This document shows, one piece after another, positions 8,024 through 16,425 of a DNA stretch of 64,000 nucleotides. Below the pieces are notes generated by a model. That model was given only the letters and a program-made list of their open reading frames with translations, was not told where the DNA came from and did no database searches. The stretch covers positions 23,968 to 87,967 of the forward strand of contig DAIDHD010000067.1 in NCBI GenBank assembly GCA_027459765.1, in the 5' to 3' direction. A program made the position numbers and the translations under genes. Position 1 is the first letter of the stretch, and each line of letters begins with the position of its first letter. The stretch comes from Gammaproteobacteria bacterium. Lineage in GTDB: Bacteria > Pseudomonadota > Gammaproteobacteria > Steroidobacterales > Steroidobacteraceae.

Positions 8024-8263
8024 GTGACGAAACCGAAGTCCTTTGTGCTCTGGGCGCGGTCCTCTCTTGTTGGGCATATTGTTTTCTTTGAGCTCTCTTT
8101 TTCTTTGTTGATGGCCGGCGCTAGGTTGTTACAGGCGTACATAGAAGGAGAGTTAACTCTGTGGACGGCCTGCTATATCGTGTTCGTTGCCGCCGTATTG
8201 GGCGCTGTTGGTGGTGTCGCGATTTGGTTCACCCGCACCGCTAAGAAGGACGGCGTTGAGTAA
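8024..8263 (+). CDS. Small two-helix membrane protein, unknown
   Basis: The protein has 79 residues from GTG 8024. Helices are predicted at about 14-38 and 46-69, with a basic C-terminus (TRTAKKDG). It is the last of the three low-GC small membrane genes and is convergent with kmo, 77 bp away. The ribosome site is poor, so the start is uncertain. No family is recognised. Confidence 0.42.
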   Translation: MTKPKSFVLWARSSLVGHIVFFELSFSLLMAGARLLQAYIEGELTLWTACYIVFVAAVLGAVGGVAIWFTRTAKKDGVE

Positions 8264-8340
8264 ACCAATCACTATCGCAAGACCCGCCTCAGCCTAACCG
8301 CCGCATTTCACTTGCGCGGTATCCTCCCGGCCGACTGCTC

Positions 8341-9696
8341 CTACAACTCCGCCAGCCTTCTCTCCACCTCCCGATCCGCCCGCGCCATGTCCACGTCCTC
8401 GATTCTCTGCGCGCCGTGCGTGAGCTCGGCGAGGAGTGCGCTTTGGAGGCGGCCACGCTCGAGCGCCACGGCGTAGCCGATCTCGTGGTGGAACATCACC
8501 ATGGAGTAGCGCGGGATGAAGCGCTTCGGATGGCGGCGCTCGAGCTCCAGCGCCAGCGCTTGCTGTAGCCGGAACGCGGGGTCGACCACGCGGGCGCGCA
8601 TCTCGAGGTAGTTCTCGAGCGCCATCGCGGCGATGGCGTCGGTGTGCGGCTTGCGCGCGGCCTGGAACGCGGCGAACGCGGCGCTCCACTCGTCGTGGCG
8701 GGCGAGCGTTGCGTCGAGCTCGATGCAGTCCTCGAAGCAGCAATTCATGCCCTGGCCGTGGAAGGGCACGATGGCGTGCGCGGCGTCGCCGAGCAGCAGG
8801 CACTCGCCCGCGCTCCAGCGATCCGCGTACACGGTGCCGAGCATCCCGACCGGATGACTTCGGAACTCCGTCAGCCGATCCGGCATGAGGCCGACCACGT
8901 CGGGGAACTGACTGCGCAGGAAATGCTCCGCCGACGCGTCGTCCCGCAGCGCTTCGAAGCTCACGGGCCCCTTGAGGGGCAGGAACAGCGTCGCTGTGAA
9001 CGTGCCGTCGACGTTCGGCAGCGCGATCAGCATGAAGTCGCCGCGCGGCCAGATGTGCAGAGCTTCCCGCTCCAGCGCGTGTGTGCCGTCGGGGCGTGCC
9101 GGGATGGTGAATTCCTTGTAGCCGTGATCGAGTGGTACCTCGCGCGCCGCGGTGAGGCCGCTCTCGGCCATGCGTCGGCGTGCGCGCGAGCCGGCGCCGT
9201 CGCAGGCGAGGAGGGGCGCCACCGGTAGTTCGAGGCGACGTTCCTCCGTGAGATCGCGCAGCGTCGCGACCCCGCGCGCGAAGTCCACGTCCTCGAGACG
9301 GTGGCGGAAGTGAGCGCGGATGCCGGGGCGCGCCGCGGCGACCTCCAGCAGCGCGCGATTGAGCTCGTGGCGCGAGACGGAGTAGATGACCTCGCTCGGG
9401 CGCTGCCCGTAGCGCTGCAGCGAGGGAGCGCCGTCGAGCGGGTGCACCATCCGTCCCTGCATGGGGATCATGCCGCCCGCGACGGCGTCGAACACGCCGG
9501 CGGCCTTCAGCGCGTGGATGCCGCGGTCGGCGAGCGCGAGATTGATCGAACGTCCCGACTCGGCCGCGCCCACGCGCGGATCAGGTCGCGCGTCGTAGAG
9601 CTCGACGCCATGGCCGTGTCGCTCGAGGAGCAACGCCATGAGCGCTCCGGTGGGTCCGGCGCCTGCGATGCGCACCGTGTCGGTGGCGGGGATCAC
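8341..9696 (-). CDS. kmo: Kynurenine 3-monooxygenase
   Basis: The protein has 451 residues. It hydroxylates L-kynurenine to 3-hydroxykynurenine using FAD, NADPH and O2. The FAD-binding Rossmann start is RIAGAGPTGALMALLLERHG; the second FAD motif is CLLLGDAAHAIVPFHGQGMNC; the C-terminus holds the KMO-specific helices (YSMVMFHHEIGYAVALERG). The GTG start at 9696 overlaps the kynU stop in a GTGA box, showing coupling. It is the last gene of haaO-kynU-kmo. With KynU and HaaO it converts kynurenine to quinolinate for NAD synthesis; the first two steps (tryptophan dioxygenase, formamidase) are not in the window. Confidence 0.95.
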   Translation of the reverse strand: MIPATDTVRIAGAGPTGALMALLLERHGHGVELYDARPDPRVGAAESGRSINLALADRGIHALKAAGVFDAVAGGMIPMQGRMVHPLDGAPSLQRYGQRPSEVIYSVSRHELNRALLEVAAARPGIRAHFRHRLEDVDFARGVATLRDLTEERRLELPVAPLLACDGAGSRARRRMAESGLTAAREVPLDHGYKEFTIPARPDGTHALEREALHIWPRGDFMLIALPNVDGTFTATLFLPLKGPVSFEALRDDASAEHFLRSQFPDVVGLMPDRLTEFRSHPVGMLGTVYADRWSAGECLLLGDAAHAIVPFHGQGMNCCFEDCIELDATLARHDEWSAAFAAFQAARKPHTDAIAAMALENYLEMRARVVDPAFRLQQALALELERRHPKRFIPRYSMVMFHHEIGYAVALERGRLQSALLAELTHGAQRIEDVDMARADREVERRLAEL

Positions 9697-10994
9697 GGGC
9701 CGAGCACCTTGCGCAGCACGGTGGCCGCGTGCACGACGTCCGCGTGGGAGTTGTAGAGCGGCGCCGGCGCGAGCCGCAGCACGTCGGGCTCGCGCCAGTC
9801 GCCGATCACGCCCTCGGCCGCGAGCCGCTCGTCGAGACGGCGGGAGGTCGTGCCGGGGCGTTTGACGCGCAGGCTCAGTTGCGCGCCGTGCGCGTCGGCT
9901 TCCGCCGGCGTGACGATCTCGACCGTATCGGCGAGCCACGTCTGGATCAGCTCGCGTAACCGTCCTGTCAGTGCCAGCGACTTCTCGCGCAACCGTGGGA
10001 GCGTGGCGGCGTCGAAGAGCTCGAGCGAGGCGATCAGCGGCGCCGTGGCGAGCACCGGCGGATTGCTGAGCTGCCAGCCTTCGGCGCCGGCGATGGGGTG
10101 GAAGTCCGGGCCCATCCGGAACCGCGTCGCCTTGTCGTGACCCCACCAGCCGGCGAAGCGCGGCCGCGTCGTGTCCTGCCCGTGACGCGCGTGCACGAAG
10201 CAGCCGCCGATCGCGCCGGGCCCCGCGTTCAGGTACTTGTAGCTGCACCAGATCGCGAAATCGACGTTCCAGTCGTGCAACGCGAGCGGCACGTTGCCGA
10301 TGGCGTGCGCGAGGTCGAGCCCTACCGTGGCGCCGACGCGGTGCGCCGCCGCCGTGAGCGCTGCCATGTCGAGGCACTGCCCCGTGAGGTATTGCACGCC
10401 GGGCAGGAGCACGAGCGCGAGCCGCTCGCCGTCGCGCTCGATGGCCGCGACCAGGTCCTCGGTACGTAGCACGCGCTCGCCGGCGCGCGGGCCGATTTCG
10501 ACGAGGTGTTGCGCCGGATCGAGGCCGTGAAAGCGCAGCTGCGACTCGACGGCGTAGCGGTCCGAAGGGAACGCGGAGGCTTCGATCAGGATGCGGGTGC
10601 GCGCGCCCGCCGGCCGGAAGAAGCTCACCATCATCAGGTGCAGGTTCACGGTCAGGGAATTCATGGCGACCACCTCGTCGGTCGCCGCGCCGGTGAGCCG
10701 CGCGAGCGCCGGCGCCAGGCGCTCGTGGTAGGGGATCCAGGGCCGCGCGCCGTCGTGGTGACCGAGTACGCCGCGGCGTGCCCAGGCATCGAGCTCCTCG
10801 CGCACCAGGGTCGCCACGCTCGCGGGCTGCAGCCCCAGCGAGTGGCCGCAGAGGTAGGTGACGCGCCGGCCCGCCGCGTCGACGGGGTGCAGGAACCGGT
10901 CCGCGAAGGCGCGCAGCGGGTCGCGCTGGTCGGCGGCGCGCGCCGCGTCGAGTGCGGTGGCGCAGGCGGCGTCGAACGCCGCAGCGTCCGTCAC
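9693..10994 (-). CDS. kynU: Kynureninase
   Basis: The protein has 433 residues. This PLP enzyme cleaves 3-hydroxykynurenine to 3-hydroxyanthranilate and alanine. Signatures: YLCGHSLGLQP at the N-terminus, the PLP-binding region GLDLAHAIGNVPL and the Schiff-base Lys in IWCSYKYLNAGPGAIGG, followed by GWWGHDKATRFRM. The GTG at 10994 overlaps the haaO stop (GTGA); the longer frame upstream only reads across haaO. It lies in the centre of the operon. Confidence 0.95.
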   Translation of the reverse strand: MTDAAAFDAACATALDAARAADQRDPLRAFADRFLHPVDAAGRRVTYLCGHSLGLQPASVATLVREELDAWARRGVLGHHDGARPWIPYHERLAPALARLTGAATDEVVAMNSLTVNLHLMMVSFFRPAGARTRILIEASAFPSDRYAVESQLRFHGLDPAQHLVEIGPRAGERVLRTEDLVAAIERDGERLALVLLPGVQYLTGQCLDMAALTAAAHRVGATVGLDLAHAIGNVPLALHDWNVDFAIWCSYKYLNAGPGAIGGCFVHARHGQDTTRPRFAGWWGHDKATRFRMGPDFHPIAGAEGWQLSNPPVLATAPLIASLELFDAATLPRLREKSLALTGRLRELIQTWLADTVEIVTPAEADAHGAQLSLRVKRPGTTSRRLDERLAAEGVIGDWREPDVLRLAPAPLYNSHADVVHAATVLRKVLGP

Positions 10995-11503
10995 GGCGCC
11001 TCGAGCACGTGGCCGCAGCGGCGGCAGGTACGCCGCGCGACGTCGCCGTAGAAGCGTGCGAAGATGACGGGCAGCTCGGTCTCGAGGTTCTCGACCGGCA
11101 AGCGCTCCAGACAGAGCTGGGACCCGCAGCGCTCGCAGTACCACGAGAACCCGTCGAGCTCGCCAGGCAAGCGCCGCCGCTCGATGACGATACCGATGCT
11201 CCCGGCAGGTCGCTGCGGCGAGTGTGGTACTTCCGGCGGCAGGCGGAACAGTTCGCCCTCGCGGATGGGAACGTCGACGATACGGCCGGCCTGCACGGTC
11301 TTGAGAACCATGTCGCCTTCCACCATGTAGAAGATCTCCTCGCCGGGATCGTGGTGGAAGTCCTTGCGGGCGTTCGGGCCGCCGACCGCCATGACGATCA
11401 GCTCGCCGCCCTCGAACAGCAGTTTGTTGCCGACGGGCGGCTTCAATTGCCCGCGGTGCTCCTCGAGCCAGCGCGACAGATTGAACGGAGGCGAGATGTC
11501 CAT
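10991..11503 (-). CDS. haaO: 3-hydroxyanthranilate 3,4-dioxygenase
   Basis: The protein has 170 residues. This cupin opens the ring of 3-hydroxyanthranilate to give aminocarboxymuconate semialdehyde, which cyclises to quinolinate. Fe ligands lie in KDFHHDPGEEIFYM (His about 50, Glu about 56) and VPHSPQRP (His about 93). The C-terminal rubredoxin-like zinc site CERC ... CRRC marks the bacterial two-metal type. It starts at ATG 11503, 23 bp after apaH ends. There is no ribosome site, but a perfect TATAAT lies six bases before the ATG, suggesting a leaderless operon transcript. Confidence 0.95.
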   Translation of the reverse strand: MDISPPFNLSRWLEEHRGQLKPPVGNKLLFEGGELIVMAVGGPNARKDFHHDPGEEIFYMVEGDMVLKTVQAGRIVDVPIREGELFRLPPEVPHSPQRPAGSIGIVIERRRLPGELDGFSWYCERCGSQLCLERLPVENLETELPVIFARFYGDVARRTCRRCGHVLEAP

Positions 11504-11509
11504 GCGCGC

Positions 11510-11515
11510 ATTATA
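11510..11515 (-). promoter_or_regulatory. Perfect -10 box for haaO-kynU-kmo (leaderless)
   Basis: TATAAT on the minus strand, followed by GCGCGC and the haaO ATG. A start of transcription about seven bases downstream would fall on the ATG. No good -35 is seen. The box is flanked by GCGCGC on both sides, making a short palindrome. Confidence 0.5.
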
Positions 11516-11526
11516 AGCGCGCCGCT

Positions 11527-12363
11527 TCACTCCCCGCCGGGCACCTGCGACTGTGCGCACGGTACGGAGAGCGGCCTTGCACCCGCCACGCCGAGCTCCA
11601 GTGCCGTCAGGCGGCCGCCCCAGACGCAGCCGGTGTCGAGGCCCACGACTTCGCCGTCGTCGAGGTAGCCGAGCGTGGACCAGTGGCCGAAGACGGTGCG
11701 CGCGCCGTGCCAGCGGGCGCCGGGCGACTCGAACCAGGGGATCAGCGCGCGCGCGCGCCCCTTGGTGGGCGCGCCCTTGGCGCGCAGCACCAGTCGTCCG
11801 TCGGCGTCCACGTAACGCAATCGCGTGTAGCAATTGACGATGAAGCGCAGCCGCTCCTCGCCGTCCAGCGCCGGATCCCAGCGATCCGGCTGGTCGCCGT
11901 ACATGCGCTCGAAGACTTTCTCGGGGTGGCGTTGCAGCGCGCGCTCGAACTCGCGCGCGCAGCCGCGAGCCTCGTCGGCATCCCACTGCGGCGCGAGCCC
12001 GGCGTGCAGCATGCGCGCGTCCATGGCCGCGTCCTCGTGCAGCAGAGGGCGACTGAGCAGCCAGTCGAGCAGCGCACTCCGGTCGGGCGCAGCCAGGATC
12101 TCGTCCAGGGTGTCGTCCCCGCGCACCCTGCCGGCGCCGAACGCGACGGCGAGCAGGTGCAGGTCGTGGTTGCCCAGCACCACCACCGCCGCATCGCCGA
12201 GCGTGCGCACGCGCCGCAGGACTGCGAGCGACTGCGGACCGCGGTTCACCAGGTCGCCGACGAACCAGAGCCGGTCGCGGGTACTCGAGAAGTCGAGCGC
12301 ATCGAGCAGCGCCGCGAGTTCCCGGTCGCAGCCCTGCACGTCACCGATCGCGTAGGTTGCCAT
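11527..12363 (-). CDS. apaH: Symmetrical bis(5'-nucleosyl)-tetraphosphatase
   Basis: The protein has 278 residues. It hydrolyses Ap4A to two ADP and also removes NpnN caps from RNA. It is a metallophosphatase with GDVQGC, WFVGDLVNRGP and VVLGNHDLHLL at the N-terminal half, the di-metal ligands of the family. It follows apaG in the conserved pdxA-rsmA-apaG-apaH order, with an intervening uspA here. Length is normal. Confidence 0.97.
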   Translation of the reverse strand: MATYAIGDVQGCDRELAALLDALDFSSTRDRLWFVGDLVNRGPQSLAVLRRVRTLGDAAVVVLGNHDLHLLAVAFGAGRVRGDDTLDEILAAPDRSALLDWLLSRPLLHEDAAMDARMLHAGLAPQWDADEARGCAREFERALQRHPEKVFERMYGDQPDRWDPALDGEERLRFIVNCYTRLRYVDADGRLVLRAKGAPTKGRARALIPWFESPGARWHGARTVFGHWSTLGYLDDGEVVGLDTGCVWGGRLTALELGVAGARPLSVPCAQSQVPGGE

Positions 12364-12429
12364 GTCGTGGATGTTCGCCGCTCGACGGGGCGAGGGCCGT
12401 CGGCGCGGGGCACCGACGGCGCACAGTGA

Positions 12430-12825
12430 TCAGTTCAGCACGCCGGGCATCGCCAGCCGGAACGGTGCGATCGGCGCATCGAAGCGCTCGCCGTCGTCGG
12501 CCACCATCTGGTAGCTGCCCTGCATGGTGCCGACGGGCGTCTCGATCACCGCGCCGCTCGAATAGCGAAACCCCTGGCCCGGCTTCAGGTACGGTTGCTC
12601 GCCGACGACGCCGTCACCGCGGGTCTCCTTCACGTTGCCGTTGGCATCCGTGATGATCCAGTGCCGGGTCAGCAACCGCGCAGGCACCTTGCCTTCGTTG
12701 CTGATGGTGATGGTGTAGGCGAACACGTAGCGCTTGTCGCGCGGATCGGACTGTTCCGGCACGTAGGAGGTCTGTACCTCGACGCGGATTTTCCCGCCGT
12801 TCAATTTCGACTCCGACATCGTCAT
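12430..12825 (-). CDS. apaG: ApaG domain protein
   Basis: The protein has 131 residues, a single fibronectin-III-like ApaG fold: [55 protein letters not shown] and GTMQGSYQM are all characteristic. The role is not firmly known; it is tied to ApaH by synteny across proteobacteria. A start three codons later (MSES) is also possible. It starts one base downstream of the uspA stop, so the two are cotranscribed. Confidence 0.96.
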   Translation of the reverse strand: MTMSESKLNGGKIRVEVQTSYVPEQSDPRDKRYVFAYTITISNEGKVPARLLTRHWIITDANGNVKETRGDGVVGEQPYLKPGQGFRYSSGAVIETPVGTMQGSYQMVADDGERFDAPIAPFRLAMPGVLN

Positions 12826-12826
12826 C

Positions 12827-13255
12827 TCACTTCAGGCGTATGGCCAGAACGTCACAGGGCGCGCCGTGCAGCACGGCGTCCTCGGTGAAGTTGACCAGAA
12901 TCGCGAGACCGTGGCGCTCGCGGCTGCCGACCACGATCAGGTCGGTGTGCTCCTCGCCCGCCACGCGCAGGATCTCGGCTTTGGTGTTGCCCGCCTCGAC
13001 GCGGCAGCACGAGGCGGGCAGCCCCACCTGGGCGGCGAGCGCGGCGAGCTTCGTGCGCGACCTTTCGACCAGCTCCTGCTCTATCTCGACCGTCGGCATC
13101 ACCGACTCGCCCATCGGCTCGACCGGCACGAACTCCACCACGTGCAGCAGCGTCACCGAGCCGCCGGCCGCCGCCATGTCGCGGCCGGCCGTGGCGACCC
13201 GCTCGCTGCCGGCGGCCAGATCGACCAGGGTCAGGACCTTGCCATAGGCGCTCAT
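12827..13255 (-). CDS. Universal stress protein, UspA family
   Basis: The protein has 142 residues and a single Usp domain: [14 protein letters not shown] at the start, TLLHVVEF, and the nucleotide-binding end [12 protein letters not shown] followed by [14 protein letters not shown]. The usual GxxGxGxxS(V) is altered ([17 protein letters not shown]), closer to the UspA/C/D subgroup that does not bind ATP. It is inserted between rsmA and apaG, which are normally adjacent. Its ATG is preceded at six bases by TATAAT, which itself overlaps the last codons of rsmA. Confidence 0.92.
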   Translation of the reverse strand: MSAYGKVLTLVDLAAGSERVATAGRDMAAAGGSVTLLHVVEFVPVEPMGESVMPTVEIEQELVERSRTKLAALAAQVGLPASCCRVEAGNTKAEILRVAGEEHTDLIVVGSRERHGLAILVNFTEDAVLHGAPCDVLAIRLK

Positions 13256-13258
13256 GCT

Positions 13259-14059
13259 TCAATTATACCCAAGCGGCCGATCCCGCAAGCCCTGCAGACG
13301 CAGCGCAAGCTGGCCGAACTGCGCCGGTGCGAGCGTCTCCGGGCGCAAGCCCGGATCGATGCCGCAGGCCTCGATCTCGGTCACGGGCAGCAGGGCCTTG
13401 AGCGCATTGCGCAGGGTTTTGCGACGTGCCGAGAACGCACCGGTGACGACGGCACGCAGCGCGGCGGGCGTCCCGAACGCGAAGCGCGGTGCAGCGCTCG
13501 GTCGCAACCGCACCACCGCCGACCACACCGCCGGCGGCGGGCGGAAGGCGCCGGGTCCGACCTCGAAGAGTGGTTGCACCTCGGCGTACGCGGCGATCAT
13601 CACCGTCAGGCGGCCGTAGTCGGCGCTGCCGGGTTCGGCCGCCATGCGCTCCACGACCTCCTTCTGCAGCATGGCGTGCAGGTCGGCGATGGCCTCGCGC
13701 TGCTCGAGGAGTCTGAACAGCAGCGGGGTGGAAATGTTGTAGGGCAGGTTGCCGACGATGCGCAGCGGCGGCCCGTCGCCCCGCAGCCCGACGAAGTCGG
13801 TGCGCAACACATCCTGCACGTGCAGGGTCAATCGGCCATGGCCGCGCGGATCGACGGCCAGGGCGGCGGCCAGATCGCGGTCGATCTCGATGGCCTCGAG
13901 CGTGCCGGCGCGCTCGAGGAGACTCCAGGTGAGCGCACCGCGGCCGGGGCCGATTTCGACCACGCGCTGGCCGGAGGCCGGCGCGACCGCGTCGAGGATC
14001 CGGCGAATCACCCCCGGATCGTGCAGGAAGTGCTGACCGAAGCGTTTACGTGGCTGCAC
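13259..14059 (-). CDS. rsmA: 16S rRNA (adenine1518-N6/adenine1519-N6)-dimethyltransferase
   Basis: The protein has 266 residues. It dimethylates two adenines in helix 45 of 16S rRNA with SAM. The N-terminus RKRFGQHFLHD, SAM motif VVEIGPGRGALT (34-44) and catalytic NLPY (104-107, GNLPYNIST) are intact. The GTG at 14059 lies within the end of pdxA, a 14-bp overlap; GTG at 14065 is an alternative two codons longer. It is better known as KsgA. Confidence 0.96.
   Translation of the reverse strand: MQPRKRFGQHFLHDPGVIRRILDAVAPASGQRVVEIGPGRGALTWSLLERAGTLEAIEIDRDLAAALAVDPRGHGRLTLHVQDVLRTDFVGLRGDGPPLRIVGNLPYNISTPLLFRLLEQREAIADLHAMLQKEVVERMAAEPGSADYGRLTVMIAAYAEVQPLFEVGPGAFRPPPAVWSAVVRLRPSAAPRFAFGTPAALRAVVTGAFSARRKTLRNALKALLPVTEIEACGIDPGLRPETLAPAQFGQLALRLQGLRDRPLGYN
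13262..13267 (-). promoter_or_regulatory. -10 box for uspA (leaderless arrangement)
   Basis: TATAAT on the minus strand, then TGAAGC and the uspA ATG. It falls on the last two sense codons of rsmA (Tyr-Asn), so it could be chance, but the spacing equals that at haaO and prfA. Confidence 0.35.
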
Positions 14060-15047
14060 GTGCACCCTCGCGCCCGGCGAGTTCGATGGCGAGCGCCAGG
14101 GCGGCGCGCAGACTTCCGGGGTCGGCGCGGCCAGTGCGCGCCAGATCGAGCGCGGTGCCGTGGTCCACGCTGGTGCGCAGCACGGGCAGGCCGAGCGTGA
14201 CGTTGACCGCATCGCCGAAGCCCGAGTACTTGAGCACCGGCAGCCCCTGGTCGTGGTACATCGCCACCACGACGTCTGCGCCGTCGAGGACCCGCGCGGT
14301 GAAGGCGGTGTCCGCGGGCAGCGGACCACGCAGATCGAGCCCTTGCGCGCGCAGCTCCCCGAGCACCGGCTCGATCACCTCGATCTCCTCGCGGCCCAGG
14401 TGGCCGGACTCCCCGGCGTGCGGGTTGAGCCCGAGCACCAGCACGCGCGGCCGCGGGATCGCGAAGCGGCGCACGAGGTCCCGATGCACGATCCCGAGGG
14501 TGGCGCGCAGCCGCTCGCGGGTGATGGCCGCCGGCACCGCCGCGAGCGGCAGGTGCGTGGTCACCAACGCCACGCGCAGGCGCGCGCTCACCAGCATCAT
14601 CACCGGCAGTTCGATGCCGCAGCGCGCCGCGAGGTATTCGGTGTGCCCCGTGAAGGGGTGACCGGCATCCGCCAGCACGCTCTTCTGTACCGGCGCCGTG
14701 ACCATGGCGGCGAACTCGCCGTGCATGCAGCCGTCACAGGCGCGGTCGAGCATGGCGAGCACGTGCGCCGCGTTGCGCACGTCGAGGCGGCCCGGAATCA
14801 CCGGCGCCGCGGTGGGCAGGTCGAGCACGCGCAGCGTGCCGGCGCGATGCGCCGTGGGCGCACGGCGCGGATCGTAAGGCTCGATGCGCAGCGGCACGCC
14901 GAGCGCGGCGGCGGTGTCGCGCAGCACGGTCGCGTCGGCGACCACGGTGAGGTCGGCGGGCCAATCCTCGGCAGCCACGAGCACGCAGGCGTCCGGGCCG
15001 ATGCCGGCCGGCTCGCCCGAGGTGATCACGATCTTCGCAACGCTCAC
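14046..15047 (-). CDS. pdxA: 4-hydroxythreonine-4-phosphate dehydrogenase
   Basis: The protein has 333 residues. It oxidises 4-phosphohydroxy-L-threonine with NAD in pyridoxal phosphate synthesis. Motifs: ITSGEPAGIGPD at the start, FTGHTEYLA (first metal His), LGLNPHAGESGHLGREE and MYHDQGLPVLKY (other metal His residues). The GTG at 15047 is 19 bp after the surA stop. It lies in the conserved surA-pdxA-rsmA order. Confidence 0.97.
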   Translation of the reverse strand: MSVAKIVITSGEPAGIGPDACVLVAAEDWPADLTVVADATVLRDTAAALGVPLRIEPYDPRRAPTAHRAGTLRVLDLPTAAPVIPGRLDVRNAAHVLAMLDRACDGCMHGEFAAMVTAPVQKSVLADAGHPFTGHTEYLAARCGIELPVMMLVSARLRVALVTTHLPLAAVPAAITRERLRATLGIVHRDLVRRFAIPRPRVLVLGLNPHAGESGHLGREEIEVIEPVLGELRAQGLDLRGPLPADTAFTARVLDGADVVVAMYHDQGLPVLKYSGFGDAVNVTLGLPVLRTSVDHGTALDLARTGRADPGSLRAALALAIELAGREGARAAT

Positions 15048-15066
15048 GACAACGCGAGCCGCGCCG

Positions 15067-16374
15067 TCACATCTTGATCTCGACGAACGCCTCGTCGCGC
15101 AACCGGCGCAGCCACAGCTCGGTCTCTTCGTCCGCCTTGCTCTCGCGAATCGCGGCGAACGCCTTTTGACGGCGCACGTCGTCGGTGCTGTCGTAGGTGC
15201 GGGTGCCGAGCATCTGCGCGATGTGCCAGCCATAGCGCGTCTTGAACGGCTGGCTGATTTCGCCGTCCTTCAGGTCGGCGATCGCCTTCTCGAACTCCGG
15301 CACGAAGGTGCCGGGCCCGGTCCAGCCGAGATCGCCGCCGTCGGGGGCCGAGCCGGGGTCCTGGGAGGTGGTCGAGGCGATGCCCGCGAAGTCCTCGCCC
15401 TTGAGGATGCGCTCGCGCAGCTTGGCGAGTTTCTGGCGCACGGTCTCGTCGTCGTCGAGCTCGTTGGGCTTCATGAGGATGTGCCGCACGTGGATCTGGT
15501 TGACGATGACGGGCGCCTCGCCGCTGCGGTGGTCGTTGAGCTTGACGATGTTGAAGCCGCTCGGCGTGCGCACCGGCGCGCTCACCTCCCCGGGCTTCAT
15601 CTTGGTGACGAGGTCGAGGATGAACTGCGGGAGCTGGCTGCCTTTGCGCCAGCCCAGCTGACCGCCCTCCAGGGCCGTCTGGCTGTTCGAGTTGGCGATC
15701 GCGAGCTGGCCGAAATCCTCGCCCTTGGCTGCGCGCGCGGCGATGTCCTTCGCCTTGCGCTCGATGTCCAGGTACTGCTGCGGCGTGGCCGCGGCCGGCA
15801 GCGACAACAGGATGTGCGAGACGTTGAACTCGTCGTTGGCGGCCGTCGATTGTTGGCGCTCGAGGTATTGATCGAGCTCGCGCGGCGTCACCGCGATGCG
15901 CGCGATCACGTCGCGCTGACGCAGGGCGTTCAAGGTGAGTTCCTTGCGGATCGACTCGCGGTACTGCTTGTAGTCGACCCCCTGTGCTTCGAGCGCGGTC
16001 GGCAGCTGGTCGAAGGGGATCTTGTTGCGCGCCGCGATCTCCTGCAGGGCGCCGTTGAGCTGCTCGTCGGTGACGGTCAGGCCGATGCGCTTGGCGCGTT
16101 GCATCTGGATTTCCTGGAGGATGAGCCGCTCCAGCACCTGCTGCTTGAGCACGCTCTGCGACGGGATCTCAACGTGCTGTTCCTGGAGCCGCTTGGTGAC
16201 CGCCACGAGCTGCGCATCGAGCTCGCTCTGCAACACCAGGCCGTCGTTGACCACCGCCGCGATCCGGTCGAGCAGCTCGCCGTGGCTGCCGATGTCGCGG
16301 GTCTGCGCGTGCAGGCCCGGGGCGGCGCCGAGGAGCGACAGGAGCAGGGCGGCGAGCAGGCTTCGTTTGAACAT
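15067..16374 (-). CDS. surA: Periplasmic chaperone and peptidyl-prolyl isomerase SurA
   Basis: The protein has 435 residues from ATG 16374, nine codons inside the longest frame, where the signal peptide begins (MFKRSLLAALLLSLLGAAPGLHA). It escorts outer-membrane proteins to the BAM complex. The N-terminal chaperone domain starts IAAVVNDGLVLQSEL; two parvulin domains follow, one about 175-275 (FNVSHILLSLP ... LGWRKGSQLP) and one about 285-385 (VRHILMKP ... DLGWTGPGTFVPEFE). It is directly downstream of lptD, one of its main clients. Confidence 0.97.
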   Translation of the reverse strand: MFKRSLLAALLLSLLGAAPGLHAQTRDIGSHGELLDRIAAVVNDGLVLQSELDAQLVAVTKRLQEQHVEIPSQSVLKQQVLERLILQEIQMQRAKRIGLTVTDEQLNGALQEIAARNKIPFDQLPTALEAQGVDYKQYRESIRKELTLNALRQRDVIARIAVTPRELDQYLERQQSTAANDEFNVSHILLSLPAAATPQQYLDIERKAKDIAARAAKGEDFGQLAIANSNSQTALEGGQLGWRKGSQLPQFILDLVTKMKPGEVSAPVRTPSGFNIVKLNDHRSGEAPVIVNQIHVRHILMKPNELDDDETVRQKLAKLRERILKGEDFAGIASTTSQDPGSAPDGGDLGWTGPGTFVPEFEKAIADLKDGEISQPFKTRYGWHIAQMLGTRTYDSTDDVRRQKAFAAIRESKADEETELWLRRLRDEAFVEIKM

Positions 16375-16425
16375 AGTTCCCGATTCTTTGCAGGGGTGCA
16401 CGGGGCGGCGCGCCGCCCGGAAGTG

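Noticed and set aside
8292..8298. GCCTAAC resembling an integron attC core next to small accessory genes
   Set aside because: No matching GTTRRRY partner lies within the 57-141 bp needed; a GTTAGGC at about 7795 is inside a coding frame 500 bp away. No integrase.
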